Position numbers and translations under genes: made by a program. The notes below the pieces were generated by a model, which was not told the origin of the DNA, did not search any database, and saw only the letters and a program-made list of their open reading frames with translations. This document shows, piece after piece, positions 25,113-33,524 of a stretch of DNA of 37,495 nt. This DNA comes from Arachnia propionica. Lineage in GTDB: Bacteria; Actinomycetota; Actinomycetes; Propionibacteriales; Propionibacteriaceae. The DNA lies in the NCBI RefSeq assembly GCF_003859805.1, contig NZ_RQZG01000022.1:1-37495 (forward strand), written 5' to 3'. The number at the start of each line of letters is the position of its first letter. The first letter of the stretch is position 1.

Positions 25113-26831
25113 ATGTCCCAACTCTCACGACGGGCGCTGCTCGGCACCGGTGCCGGAGCAGTTGCCGCAGCCGCCATCACCCGGCCCAGCCGAGCCAATG
25201 CCCACGTCGAGCCCTACGAACAGCTGTTGAACTCGCTCAGCCTGGACCAGAAGATCCGCCAGCTCTTCCTCCAGCCCGTCCACGGGCGCAGCGCCGGGGC
25301 CTCCGACTCCCGGAACACGAAGCTCTACGGCGAGGCCACTCCTGCAGGCGTGCTGCGTCGCCACCGCTTCGGTGGAGTCGTCCTCAGACCCGAAGCGGGG
25401 CAGTTCACCAGCACCCGGGCGGTCCTCGACCACACCAACGAACTGCAGCGGGCGGCCCAGGCGCAAGGTGGTGTCCCCCTCCAGGTGGTGTGGGAGGGGC
25501 ACCTGAGCGGGCTGGCCGATGCGGGGATCCCCGTCACCCAGTTCCCTGAGCCGATGACACTCGGTGCCCACGAGGGGTTGCGATTCCAGGGGTGGGGGCT
25601 CAACGACACCCAGCCCAAGGAGGCGCTCAACCTCGGGATCAACACCTGGTTCGGGGTCAGGGCCGATGTCTCCTTCACCCCGGACAACCCGGTGCTCGGC
25701 ACCCAGGTCTACGGCGGTACCCCGGAGATCGTCACCGCCCGGGTCCGCGTCGACGAGGGTGGGGCACGCCGTGGCGCGACCCAACTGGTCGCGGTGCGCA
25801 TGTTCCCCGGGGCGGGCGATGTCACTGTCGGGGACGACGGGCTACCGAGCTCGGAGCGCACCCGTGAGGAATGGGACACCCTGGAAGGAGCGGTGTTCAA
25901 GACGCTGGCCACAGAGGTGGAGATCATCCAGGTGGGGCACATCGTCGCTGTGGGGCTGGATCCCTCCGGCACCCCGGCGTCGCTCAGCCGGACCATCATC
26001 GGTGACATCCTGCGGGGCCAGCTCCGGTTCAACGGAGTCGTCGTTACCGATTCCCTCGCGGACCCCGCGCTGCGCGCCCTCCACGGCGACGGCGAGCTGG
26101 CGGTGCGTGCGCTGGAGGCCGGGGCGGATCAGCTCCACGACTCGGCGGACCCGATCGCGGCGATCGAGGCGATCCATGCGGCGATCCGCGACGGTCGGCT
26201 CAGCGCCGATGACATCCATGCCAGGGCGAAGCGGATCCTGCGCGCCAAGCGGTACCTGCCGGAGGCGGATTTCCTGCCCGATTCCTGGGGCCTGGGAGGG
26301 ATCAACAGTGACGACTCGCGGCGCATCGCCGAGGAGGCGGCCCGCGGTGGTGTCACCGTCGTGCACAACGACGGGGTGCTGCCCCTCGGCCAGGCGGGAG
26401 CCGTCGTCGTCGGGCACCATGAGTCGCTGGGGAAGGAGCTGACCGCTCAGTTGGGTGGTGACTCGGACTTCGTCCCGGTGGGGGTGGACCCGAGCGCGCA
26501 GGAGATCGACGCGGCGGTCAAGGCCGCTGGTCGGGCAGGGGTCACCGTCGTGCTCACCGACGGTGTGACGGCCCACCCGGCCCAGAAGCAGCTGGTCGAG
26601 GCCCTGGTGGGTGCCGGACGGAAGGTTGTCGCGGTGGCGGTCGGCCTGCCGCAGGACGTCGGGCTGCTCGATGCGGCCGCGAAGGTCGCGACCTACACGT
26701 CGCGCCCGGTGGTCGCCAAGGGACTGGCCGAGGTCCTCACCGGGGCCTTCTCGCCGAAGGGCAGGCTGCCGGTGGCCGTGCCGACGGCTGACGGTGGGGA
26801 ACTTCCCATCGGCACCGGCCTGACCTGGTGA
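25113..26831 (+). CDS. Tat-exported GH3-like protein lacking acid/base residues
   Basis: A 572-residue protein with a twin-arginine signal (LSRRALLGTGAGAVAAAAI, cut near residue 30) followed by a glycoside hydrolase family 3 N-terminal barrel and a C-terminal sandwich-like domain. Family landmarks are LSLDQKIRQLFLQPV, TPDNPVLGTQVYG and FNGVVVTDSLADPALR; the Asp in VVTDSL is the expected nucleophile. The usual KHFPGHG...DSH loop, which holds the acid/base pair in NagZ-type enzymes, reads VRMFPGAGD...GDDGLP, so every catalytic His is missing. The protein may bind rather than cleave a sugar, or use another acid. ATG 25113 is six bases from AAGGAG; ATG 25098 has no ribosome binding site. Divergent from a LacI gene that probably regulates it. 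Confidence 0.82.
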   Translation: MSQLSRRALLGTGAGAVAAAAITRPSRANAHVEPYEQLLNSLSLDQKIRQLFLQPVHGRSAGASDSRNTKLYGEATPAGVLRRHRFGGVVLRPEAGQFTSTRAVLDHTNELQRAAQAQGGVPLQVVWEGHLSGLADAGIPVTQFPEPMTLGAHEGLRFQGWGLNDTQPKEALNLGINTWFGVRADVSFTPDNPVLGTQVYGGTPEIVTARVRVDEGGARRGATQLVAVRMFPGAGDVTVGDDGLPSSERTREEWDTLEGAVFKTLATEVEIIQVGHIVAVGLDPSGTPASLSRTIIGDILRGQLRFNGVVVTDSLADPALRALHGDGELAVRALEAGADQLHDSADPIAAIEAIHAAIRDGRLSADDIHARAKRILRAKRYLPEADFLPDSWGLGGINSDDSRRIAEEAARGGVTVVHNDGVLPLGQAGAVVVGHHESLGKELTAQLGGDSDFVPVGVDPSAQEIDAAVKAAGRAGVTVVLTDGVTAHPAQKQLVEALVGAGRKVVAVAVGLPQDVGLLDAAAKVATYTSRPVVAKGLAEVLTGAFSPKGRLPVAVPTADGGELPIGTGLTW

Positions 26832-26852
26832 GATGCATCACCACATCGCTCC

Positions 26853-26894
26853 AGTGGTCGCAGAATGACGGTTTTGCGACGTTCTGCGACCACT
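26853..26894. terminator. Bidirectional hairpin terminator between convergent genes
   Basis: AGTGGTCGCAGAA (26853-26865) and TTCTGCGACCACT (26882-26894) are perfect 13-bp arms around a 16-base loop containing GTTTTG. It lies between the GH3-like stop and the metallophosphoesterase stop codon, whose first base it overlaps. Suits termination from both sides. Confidence 0.8.
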
Positions 26895-27808
26895 CAGCCG
26901 AGCGTCGGGGGAGCCGTCAGGGTCAGCAGGGTGACCTCCGGGGGGCAGGCGAACCGGTACGGGGCGAAGGGCGAGGTGCCGAGCCCCGCCGAGACGTGCA
27001 ACCAGGCGCGGTGGTGCTCCGTGCGGTGCTCCGAGAGACCCTTGACCCGGGTCGGTTCCAGGTCACAGTTCGTGGTCAGGGCCCCATGCCCCGGGACGCA
27101 GACCTGGCCGCCATGGGTGTGGCCAGCGAGGATCGCGTCCACGCCGTCGTCCGTCATCGCGTCCAGCAGCCGTCGGTACGGGGCATGGGTCACCCCGAGG
27201 CTGAGATCGACCCCCGGGCTGGGCGGCCCCGCCACCGCCGAGTAGTCGTCGCGGTCGTGGTGGGCGTCATCGGTGCCCCGCAGCTCGATCCGGTACCCCT
27301 TGACCTCGACGACGGCTCGACGCTCGTTGAGGTCGTGCCAGGCCCCGCTCCGGGTGAATGCGGCCCGCAGCTGCTCGATCGCCAACCTGGCGGGCGGCTC
27401 CGCCCCCATCCCGGAACGACCACGGGTGACGTAACGCAACGGGGACTTGAACTGCGGCACGTGGTAGTCGTTGCTGCCGAACACGAACCCGCCCGGCACG
27501 TCGGCCAGCCGTCCCAGCGCCGCCATGAGGGGCAGGATCGCGCCGTCGCTGGAGATGTTGTCCCCGGTGCTGATCACCAGATCCGGCTCCAGGTCGGCCA
27601 GACCACGTAGGAAGTTGAGCTTCAACTCCTGCCCGGGCAGCAGGTGCAGGTCCGAGAAGTGCAGCACCCGGATCGGTTCCCCACCAGGGGGCAGCACCGG
27701 CATCGTCACCCGACGCACCCGGAACATCGTGGCCTCGACCAGCCCCCAGGTGAAACAGGCAGCCCCGAGAGCGACGGTGGCCGCAGCCAACCGTCCCCAG
27801 CGGCTCAC
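26894..27808 (-). CDS. Membrane-anchored metallophosphoesterase (YkuE-like)
   Basis: A 304-residue calcineurin-like phosphoesterase with one N-terminal membrane segment (residues 5-27). Metal ligands are visible: FSDLH (51-55), GDN (82-84), GSNDY in place of the more usual GNHD, THAPYR, and GHTHGG near 231. The group includes YkuE-type lipid or nucleotide phosphoesterases of the cell surface; substrate not known. It starts with GTG 27808, whose GTGA overlaps the TGA stop of the penicillin-binding protein gene, so translation is coupled. This pairing of a class A PBP gene with a metallophosphoesterase recurs in actinobacteria. No upstream ribosome binding site independent of the PBP gene is needed. 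Confidence 0.9.
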   Translation of the reverse strand: MSRWGRLAAATVALGAACFTWGLVEATMFRVRRVTMPVLPPGGEPIRVLHFSDLHLLPGQELKLNFLRGLADLEPDLVISTGDNISSDGAILPLMAALGRLADVPGGFVFGSNDYHVPQFKSPLRYVTRGRSGMGAEPPARLAIEQLRAAFTRSGAWHDLNERRAVVEVKGYRIELRGTDDAHHDRDDYSAVAGPPSPGVDLSLGVTHAPYRRLLDAMTDDGVDAILAGHTHGGQVCVPGHGALTTNCDLEPTRVKGLSEHRTEHHRAWLHVSAGLGTSPFAPYRFACPPEVTLLTLTAPPTLG

Positions 27809-30201
27809 TCATCCTCCGACGGCGGCTGGATCGGGATCGGGATCGGTTGGCCGGGTTGGCCCGGTTGACCGGGCTGGTCGGGTTGCGGGACGACCGTCGG
27901 CTCGGGCGGCGGTGATCCCTTCGAGTACACCAGGTTGACCGTCGAGCCGATCGTGGCCTTCCCCTGCGGGGTGGTGCGCCCGAGGTACTCGCCTGCGGGC
28001 CTGTCGCTGAAGGACTCCACCCTTCCGACGTTGAAACCGGCATCCTCGAGGGCGGCCTTGGCCTCGTCACTGCTCATGCCACTGACGCTCGGGATGTCAA
28101 CCTTCTCGCCCTCCAGCACCTTCTGGCTGATCGGGGCGAAGTCCGTGGAGTCGATGTTCTCCAGGGCCGATGCCATGGCCGACTTCCAGATGGAGCCCGC
28201 ATCCCTGCCACCGGATCCCTCGAGGGAGACCCCGGTGCCGGTCCGAAGACCGTCGATGCTCTGGCGCTTGCCCTCCCAGTAGGGGTTGGCGGTGTCCACC
28301 GCGACGTAGGCCACACCCGCCATGTCCGGGGTGTAGCCCGCGAAGAACACGGCCTTGGCGCCGTTGGTGGTCCCGGTCTTGCCCGCCTGGTCGTAGTTGC
28401 CGGGAATCCGGGCCCGGGTGCCGGTGCCCTGGGTCATGACCGTCTTGAGCACGTGGTTGACACCGTCGGCCACCTCGGGGCTGACCACCTCCTGGCAGTT
28501 CGCCGAGGGCACCTCGAGCTCACCACCCTCCTTGGTGATGATGCTGCGCAGGATGATCGGGTCGCAGTGCGTGCCGCGGTTGGCGAAGGTGGCGTAGGCC
28601 TCCGCCATCGACAGCGGGGTGACGTCGGAGGTACCGAGCACCCACGACGGGAACTCCGACTCCTTGCGCATGTCCTCACCGTTGGCGAGCTTGACACCCA
28701 GCCGCTGCGCCATGTCGATGGAGTTGCAGATCCCCACCTTGGCCTCCAGCTGGATGTAGTAGCTGTTCACCGACCTCTGGGTGGCGGTGAACATGTCGAT
28801 CACACCATGGGCCTTGTCGTAGTTCTTGGGTTGCCAGCCGGCATTGGTCCAGGTGAAGGGGCCGGAGCAGCTGGTGAACCGGGTGCCGACGACGTTGAGC
28901 GGGGACGGGGTGTCGAACTTGGTCTCCGTGGGGGACATCCCCATCTCGAGGGCGGCGGCCATCACGAAGGGTTTGAACGTGGAGCCCGCCTGGAATCCCT
29001 CGATGCCGTTGAGATCCCGGCTCACGTTGACGTTGTAGTAGGTCTCCCCGGGGTCGTCGCCCAGCTTCGGGCGGCTCTGCGCCATCGCGACGATCAGCCC
29101 GGTGGAGGGCTGGATCAGCACCGTCCCGCCCCACACCGGGTCCGTCGGCGCGACGATCTTGCCCACCGCGGCCTCGGCCTCGGCCTGGGCCTTGGGGTCG
29201 ATCAGGGTGTGGATGGTCAGTCCACCGCGCTTCAGGGTGTTCGCCCGGTCCTCCTGGGTGGAGCCCAGCGAGTCGACCTTCTTCACCAGGGTCTGGTACA
29301 CGAAGTCACACAGCACCGGGAACTGCGAGGAGTGACAGCCGTTCGGGGTGCGCTGAATGCCTGCCGGGTCGAAGACCACCTCGGAGGCGGCCTCGGCCTC
29401 CTCCTTGGTGATGACCTTGAGCTGCGCCATCCGGTTGAGCACGTGGTTGCGGCGCTGCATGGCCTTCTCAGGGTTCTTCGCCGGGTTGTAGGCGTCGGGG
29501 TTCTGCACGATGCCGGCCAGCATCGCCGCCTGGTCCAGTGTCAGCTCGGCCGCCGAGGTGCCCCAGTAGTGGCGGGCCGCAGCCTCGACGCCGTAGGCGC
29601 CGTCACCGTAGTAGGCGATGTTGAGGTAGCCCTCCAGGATCTGGTCCTTGGTCATCTTCTTCTCGATGGCCATCGCGTAGCGCATCTCACGGATCTTGCG
29701 CTCGATGGTGGGGACCTGGGCCTCGCTCACCCCGGCCTTGTCGCCACGTGCCTTCGCCGACTCGATCTGCACCATCTTCACGTACTGCTGGGTGAGGGTG
29801 GAGGCGCCCTGGGAGGAGCCCATCAGGTTCTTGAAGACCGCACGGCCCAGCCCCTGCACGTCGATCGCCCCGTGCTCGTAGAACCGGTGGTCCTCGATCG
29901 CGATCTGCGCGTCCCGCATCACCTGGGCGATGTCGCTGAGCCCGACGTAGACGCGGTTGTCCTCGTAGAAGGTGGCCAGCTCCGACCCGTCGGCCATCAG
30001 GACGCGGGACCGCTCCGCCTGGGGCGGGGTCTCCAGGTCCGCGGGCAGGTACTGCACCGAGTCCGAGGCCAGCTTCGTGGCGGCTCCGACGAGGGCGGCA
30101 CCCGGCACGGCCAGGCCCGAGAGCAGGAGGCCAGCAAGCACACTGACCACCACGAACAGCGCGAACGAGGACAGCCGACGGCCGACGGTGGGGCGTTTCA
30201 T
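27805..30201 (-). CDS. Class A penicillin-binding protein with PASTA domain
   Basis: A 798-residue bifunctional cell-wall synthase. A short cytoplasmic tail and one membrane segment (residues 11-33) precede a GT51 glycosyltransferase with EDHRFYEH (103-110) and GASTLTQQYVK (near 135). The transpeptidase shows AGSTFKPF (SxxK Ser near 405), SVNSYY (SxN) near 480 and KTGTTNGA near 606. A single PASTA domain (IPSVSGMSSDEAKAALEDAG) follows, then a Pro/Gln-rich tail. It polymerises and cross-links peptidoglycan outside the membrane; PASTA may sense cell-wall fragments. ATG 30201 has only a weak ribosome binding site. The subtilase gene upstream is 45 bases away in the same direction, and the metallophosphoesterase gene overlaps its stop. 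Confidence 0.95.
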   Translation of the reverse strand: MKRPTVGRRLSSFALFVVVSVLAGLLLSGLAVPGAALVGAATKLASDSVQYLPADLETPPQAERSRVLMADGSELATFYEDNRVYVGLSDIAQVMRDAQIAIEDHRFYEHGAIDVQGLGRAVFKNLMGSSQGASTLTQQYVKMVQIESAKARGDKAGVSEAQVPTIERKIREMRYAMAIEKKMTKDQILEGYLNIAYYGDGAYGVEAAARHYWGTSAAELTLDQAAMLAGIVQNPDAYNPAKNPEKAMQRRNHVLNRMAQLKVITKEEAEAASEVVFDPAGIQRTPNGCHSSQFPVLCDFVYQTLVKKVDSLGSTQEDRANTLKRGGLTIHTLIDPKAQAEAEAAVGKIVAPTDPVWGGTVLIQPSTGLIVAMAQSRPKLGDDPGETYYNVNVSRDLNGIEGFQAGSTFKPFVMAAALEMGMSPTETKFDTPSPLNVVGTRFTSCSGPFTWTNAGWQPKNYDKAHGVIDMFTATQRSVNSYYIQLEAKVGICNSIDMAQRLGVKLANGEDMRKESEFPSWVLGTSDVTPLSMAEAYATFANRGTHCDPIILRSIITKEGGELEVPSANCQEVVSPEVADGVNHVLKTVMTQGTGTRARIPGNYDQAGKTGTTNGAKAVFFAGYTPDMAGVAYVAVDTANPYWEGKRQSIDGLRTGTGVSLEGSGGRDAGSIWKSAMASALENIDSTDFAPISQKVLEGEKVDIPSVSGMSSDEAKAALEDAGFNVGRVESFSDRPAGEYLGRTTPQGKATIGSTVNLVYSKGSPPPEPTVVPQPDQPGQPGQPGQPIPIPIQPPSEDE

Positions 30202-30246
30202 GATGCCGATTCTACGTGAGAAGGCGCAGAACCCCAGAGCCCGGGA

Positions 30247-31623
30247 TCACAGGATTCGGGGGCCGGGCGGGGTGATGTGGTGGGCCACCTCCACGTCCAC
30301 CGAGGCCACGCCGTCGATCCCGGTCAGCTCCTCGACGGAGCAGGGGCCCTCCGTGCAGCCGTGGATCATGCCGAGCCGGGGCAGGGTGCGGGTGATGCGC
30401 ATCCCGGCGGCCCTGAGCTGTGCGGCCACCTCCTCGACCCGGTCGGCGTGACTGTCGTCCAGGGTCACCACCCAGCTCGACGGGGTGCCGGAGGAGGTGC
30501 GGGCCTGCGGGGCCGTCACCAGTCCCGCGCCGACGTCCTCCTTCGGCAGGCCGAGGTCCCTGACCCCTGCCACCAGTTGATCCCACAGCTCCTGACCCCG
30601 AGCGCCCGTCGCCTCGGCGATGAGGGCCGCCACCCCGGCGACGTGGGGTGTGGCCATCGAGGTGCCGTTGATGGTGTTGTAGTTCTTCGGTGCGATCCAT
30701 GATGAGTGGATGGCCACCCCGGGGCCGGCGATGTTCACCTCGCCGCCCTCGACGTCGAGGGCCTGGGCGGAGAAGTCCGCCACCTCGAGCCTCTTGTCCA
30801 CCGCACCGACCGCCATCACGTAGGGGCTGTTGGCGGGGGCCCCGACGAAGCCCGGGTTGCCCCGGCTGCGAGCCGCGTTGTTGCCCGCAGCGGCGATGAG
30901 CAGGGAGCCCTGCTCCAGGGCCCGTCGCCCGGCCGCGACATACGGTGGGTGCACCGTGGTGACATCCGCGCCGAGTGACATCGAGATCACCTGGCAGCCC
31001 TGCTCCAGGGCCCAGTCGATCCCGGCCAGGATGGTGGCGTCGGAGCCCGTGCCGTTGTTGCCCAGCACCTTCGCGACGTAGATCTCGGCCTCCGGGGCCA
31101 CCCCGTAGCCACGCCCCTCGGCCCAGGTCCTCGGCCCGGCCGCGGTCCCGACGCAGTGCGTGCCGTGCCCGTGGCCGTCCTCCGCGTCCTCGCCGTCGAT
31201 GAACGACTGTGTGACCACCGTGCGTCCGGCGAAGTCCGGGTGCGCGGTGTTGAAGCCGGTGTCCAGCACGGCGATCCTGATGCCCTTGCCGGTGTGGGGG
31301 CTGTCGACGGCCCCCACCGCCTGGATGCCCCAGGTCGCCTGATCGGTGTCCTCGTAGGAGTCAGGACCGGTCTGCGGTGCGGTGATGGCGTGGTAGGTGG
31401 TCTCCGGCAGCACGGCGACGTCCACGTCCGAGTGTGCTTCCTGCAGGGTGAGGGTGGGGGCGGTGGTGCCACTCACGATGGCCACTCCCAGGCGTGGGAA
31501 CCAGTGGTCCGGCTGCATCCCCAGGCTCTCCAGGGCCGCAGGGGCCACCTCGTCCAGGCGTGCCGGGTCCGCGGTGTCGAACACCACGACGAAACGGCTG
31601 GGTCGGGCTGTGCTCGTGGTCAT
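30247..31623 (-). CDS. Subtilisin-like serine protease without signal peptide
   Basis: A 458-residue S8 peptidase. The triad is intact: AVLDTG (Asp 121), HGTHCVG (His 153) and NGTSMATPHVAG (Ser near 321), with the oxyanion Asn in AAAGNNAA. There is no signal peptide or membrane segment, so the enzyme may be cytoplasmic or use another route. Residues 10-80 resemble an inhibitor_I9-like prodomain; unusually, residues 388-455 repeat that pattern (RVEEVAAQLRAAGM...PRLGMI against RLDEVAPAALESLGM...PRLGVA). This suggests an internal duplication flanking the catalytic core. ATG 31623 has AAGGAG six bases upstream; longer open sequence is shadow. It precedes the penicillin-binding protein gene by 45 bases. 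Confidence 0.9.
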   Translation of the reverse strand: MTTSTARPSRFVVVFDTADPARLDEVAPAALESLGMQPDHWFPRLGVAIVSGTTAPTLTLQEAHSDVDVAVLPETTYHAITAPQTGPDSYEDTDQATWGIQAVGAVDSPHTGKGIRIAVLDTGFNTAHPDFAGRTVVTQSFIDGEDAEDGHGHGTHCVGTAAGPRTWAEGRGYGVAPEAEIYVAKVLGNNGTGSDATILAGIDWALEQGCQVISMSLGADVTTVHPPYVAAGRRALEQGSLLIAAAGNNAARSRGNPGFVGAPANSPYVMAVGAVDKRLEVADFSAQALDVEGGEVNIAGPGVAIHSSWIAPKNYNTINGTSMATPHVAGVAALIAEATGARGQELWDQLVAGVRDLGLPKEDVGAGLVTAPQARTSSGTPSSWVVTLDDSHADRVEEVAAQLRAAGMRITRTLPRLGMIHGCTEGPCSVEELTGIDGVASVDVEVAHHITPPGPRIL

Positions 31624-31833
31624 GTGTGCTCCTTGCCTCTGGACGCTCCTGGTGGGTGCAGTGGTGATGGGAACAGTGAAACGGTCTGCTCTGACATTTT
31701 TCTCCGACGGGCCCGGCGGAGGCGTCCGTGAACGATCCCCAACTACCGCCCGGGTGTGACCCCGGTGGACACCTCCGCCAGTCTCCCGCCAGTGCCGAGC
31801 CGCTGCGGGCGGACCCGCGCTGCTCGGCGGCAA

Positions 31834-31898
31834 TCAAGGGTGAGCGGGAAAATCCCGGGGCCGTTCTCGCCGAACCTGGCCCGAGACCTCACCCTTGA
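31834..31898. repeat. 11-bp inverted repeat in gene-poor gap
   Basis: TCAAGGGTGAG (31834-31844) and CTCACCCTTGA (31888-31898) are perfect complements with a 43-base loop, inside which CGGGA/TCCCG forms a small stem. The gap from 31624 to 32049 has no credible gene; otherwise I see nothing in it. Confidence 0.55.
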
Positions 31899-32032
31899 CA
31901 CCTCCCCCGCGGACGAACACGGTGTTCCTCTGGCCGTCGCCCTGGCCGGAATCCCCGGTCCGTGGGCCTGGCTCGAGTTCACCTCTGGTGACCACCGTTG
32001 TGCTCGTCCTACGTTCCTTAGTGGTTACTGAA

Positions 32033-32075
32033 GAAATCTCAGGTTCAGCCTACTTGCCCTCAGGAATCTCAGGTT
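32033..32075. repeat. 30-bp-spaced direct repeat AATCTCAGGTT
   Basis: AATCTCAGGTT occurs at about 32035-32045 and again at 32065-32075; the second copy overlaps the end of the transposase-like frame. It may mark the end of a decayed insertion element, but no matching partner was found at the other side. Confidence 0.45.
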
Positions 32076-32496
32076 GTGGTTTTCTGTCGTCTTTAAGGAC
32101 AGAGCCAAAAACGCTTGTCAGCTCAATGGACAACAGCTCGCGACGATGAGGCTTCTTCTCGCTGTTTCCTGAGAGACGACGGCTCTGATCCCGGCACCGA
32201 CCCACGTCGGGCACGCCCACCCACCGCGACGGCGAGCCCCGGCCGCCACCTGGGCGACCTCCCCTCCCGGGCCACCCCGGCACGACGAACCACCCCGGTT
32301 TCCGACACGAATCGCGGACCGGGAACGACAGCCCGTCACCGTGCCCCCGCCCTCGAGGCAACTCCTCGCCCGCATCGATGGCCACCCTCCGCACCGTCGA
32401 AGGACCACCACCCAACTCCCTCGCGATCGAGTGACACGACCGACCCCGCCCCAACAGCACCGACATCAACGCCCGACGCTGCTCGGTCAGCCCCAC
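32050..32496 (-). pseudogene. Transposase-like HTH remnant
   Basis: A 148-codon leftward frame from GTG 32496, which has GGAGG six bases upstream. Residues 2-35 read like the DNA-binding start of an insertion-sequence transposase (GLTEQRRALMSVLLG then CHSIARELGGGPSTVRRV), with a plausible helix-turn-helix. The rest is Gly/Arg/Pro-rich and shows no DDE catalytic residues, so if it was a transposase it is a remnant. The family (IS30 or IS630-like HTH) cannot be fixed. It lies in a 1-kb gene-poor stretch between the subtilase and the IolE-like operon. It could also be a small regulator or no gene at all. Confidence 0.35.
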
Positions 32497-32615
32497 GACA
32501 CACCTCCACGAGCTGTCGTTGCTCACACCACCTGGACCCGCGGACGCCCCCAGCTTGTCCCGCCCGCGGATCGTGCCGGTGCAGAGGAGCGGGCCGGATG
32601 GGCGCGTGGAGGACG

Positions 32616-32651
32616 ACGTGGCCCCCGGCGACTCATCACCGGGGGCCACGT
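32616..32651 (-). terminator. Hairpin terminator after the TIM-barrel operon
   Basis: ACGTGGCCCCCGG (32616-32628) and CCGGGGGCCACGT (32639-32651) are perfect 13-bp arms with a 10-base loop, 12 bases past the last stop codon of the leftward three-gene operon. Confidence 0.85.
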
Positions 32652-32663
32652 CAGGGACGAGGA

Positions 32664-33524
32664 TCAGGCCAGCTGCCTCAGCGCCTCGTAGGACCTGCGG
32701 GCGTTCTCCTTCGGGCCCTCACCGGGGGCCGGGTCGGCATCCAGCATGATGTCCTGCTCCAGCACCCAGTAGCCGTCGAAACCGACGCCCTTCAGCAGCT
32801 CCGCGATGGTCGCGAAGTCCACGTCACCCTCCCCGATGGGGGCGAACATCTCGGCCTTGATGCCCTGGCTCCACGTCAGCTCACCCGTCAGCAGCTTGTC
32901 GGTGAGTTCCTTGTGGACATCCTTGGCGTGCACGATGACGATCCGCTCCGGATGGCGACGCACGATGTCGACGGGATCCGCGCCACCGGCCATGAGGTGA
33001 CCGGTGTCCAGGCACAGGCCGACCCCGGTCTCGTCGAGGATCCGCTCCACCTCGTCGGCGTTCTGGATCATCGTGCCCCAGTGGGGGTGGACGCAGGCCT
33101 GCACCCCCGCCTCGGCGCACACCTCGGCGATGCGGTCCAGGTTGCGGTACAGCGTCGCCCAGCCCGCCTCGTCCAGCACGGGACGGTCGTCGTAGCCGTC
33201 GCGGCCGGAGTCGCAGGCCAGCACCAGCACCGAACCCCCCGCGACGCGGAACGCCTCCAGCTCGGCCCTCACCGCCGGGATCGGGTCGTGCTCCGGGTCG
33301 TGCATCACCGCCAGGAAGAAGGAACCGACGGGGGTGAGCCCGTGCTCCTTCACCGCCGCTGCCCGGGCCTCGGGCTCGACGGGCAGCCAGCCCTGCGGAC
33401 CGAACTCGGTGGCGGTCAGCCCCAGCTCCACCATCTCCTTCAGCACCCGCTCCGGGGCCATCTGGAAGCCCCAGCCGGGCACCTCGCACACGCCCCACGA
33501 GATCGGGGCACCAGCAATCCTCAT
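32664..33524 (-). CDS. IolE/IolI-type sugar phosphate isomerase/epimerase (TIM barrel)
   Basis: A 286-residue xylose-isomerase-like TIM barrel. The start, GAPISWGVCEVPGWG, is the hallmark of the inosose dehydratase IolE and its relatives; metal ligands are likely in CVHPHWGTMI, LDTGHLMAGG, VHAKDVH and the closing VLEQDI. In myo-inositol breakdown IolE dehydrates 2-keto-myo-inositol, and IolI isomerises it. The dehydrogenase encoded just upstream fits this chemistry, but no iolB, iolC or iolD is present, so the substrate is open. The ATG overlaps the preceding gene's TGA by four bases (ATGA), with GGAGG upstream. It is the last gene of the operon and is followed by a 13-bp hairpin. Confidence 0.85.
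   Translation of the reverse strand: MRIAGAPISWGVCEVPGWGFQMAPERVLKEMVELGLTATEFGPQGWLPVEPEARAAAVKEHGLTPVGSFFLAVMHDPEHDPIPAVRAELEAFRVAGGSVLVLACDSGRDGYDDRPVLDEAGWATLYRNLDRIAEVCAEAGVQACVHPHWGTMIQNADEVERILDETGVGLCLDTGHLMAGGADPVDIVRRHPERIVIVHAKDVHKELTDKLLTGELTWSQGIKAEMFAPIGEGDVDFATIAELLKGVGFDGYWVLEQDIMLDADPAPGEGPKENARRSYEALRQLA

Noticed and set aside
32050-32649. A 199-residue gene starting at 32649
   Set aside because: The first 51 residues overlap the terminator hairpin at 32616-32651; GTG 32496 with GGAGG is the better start, if it is a gene at all.
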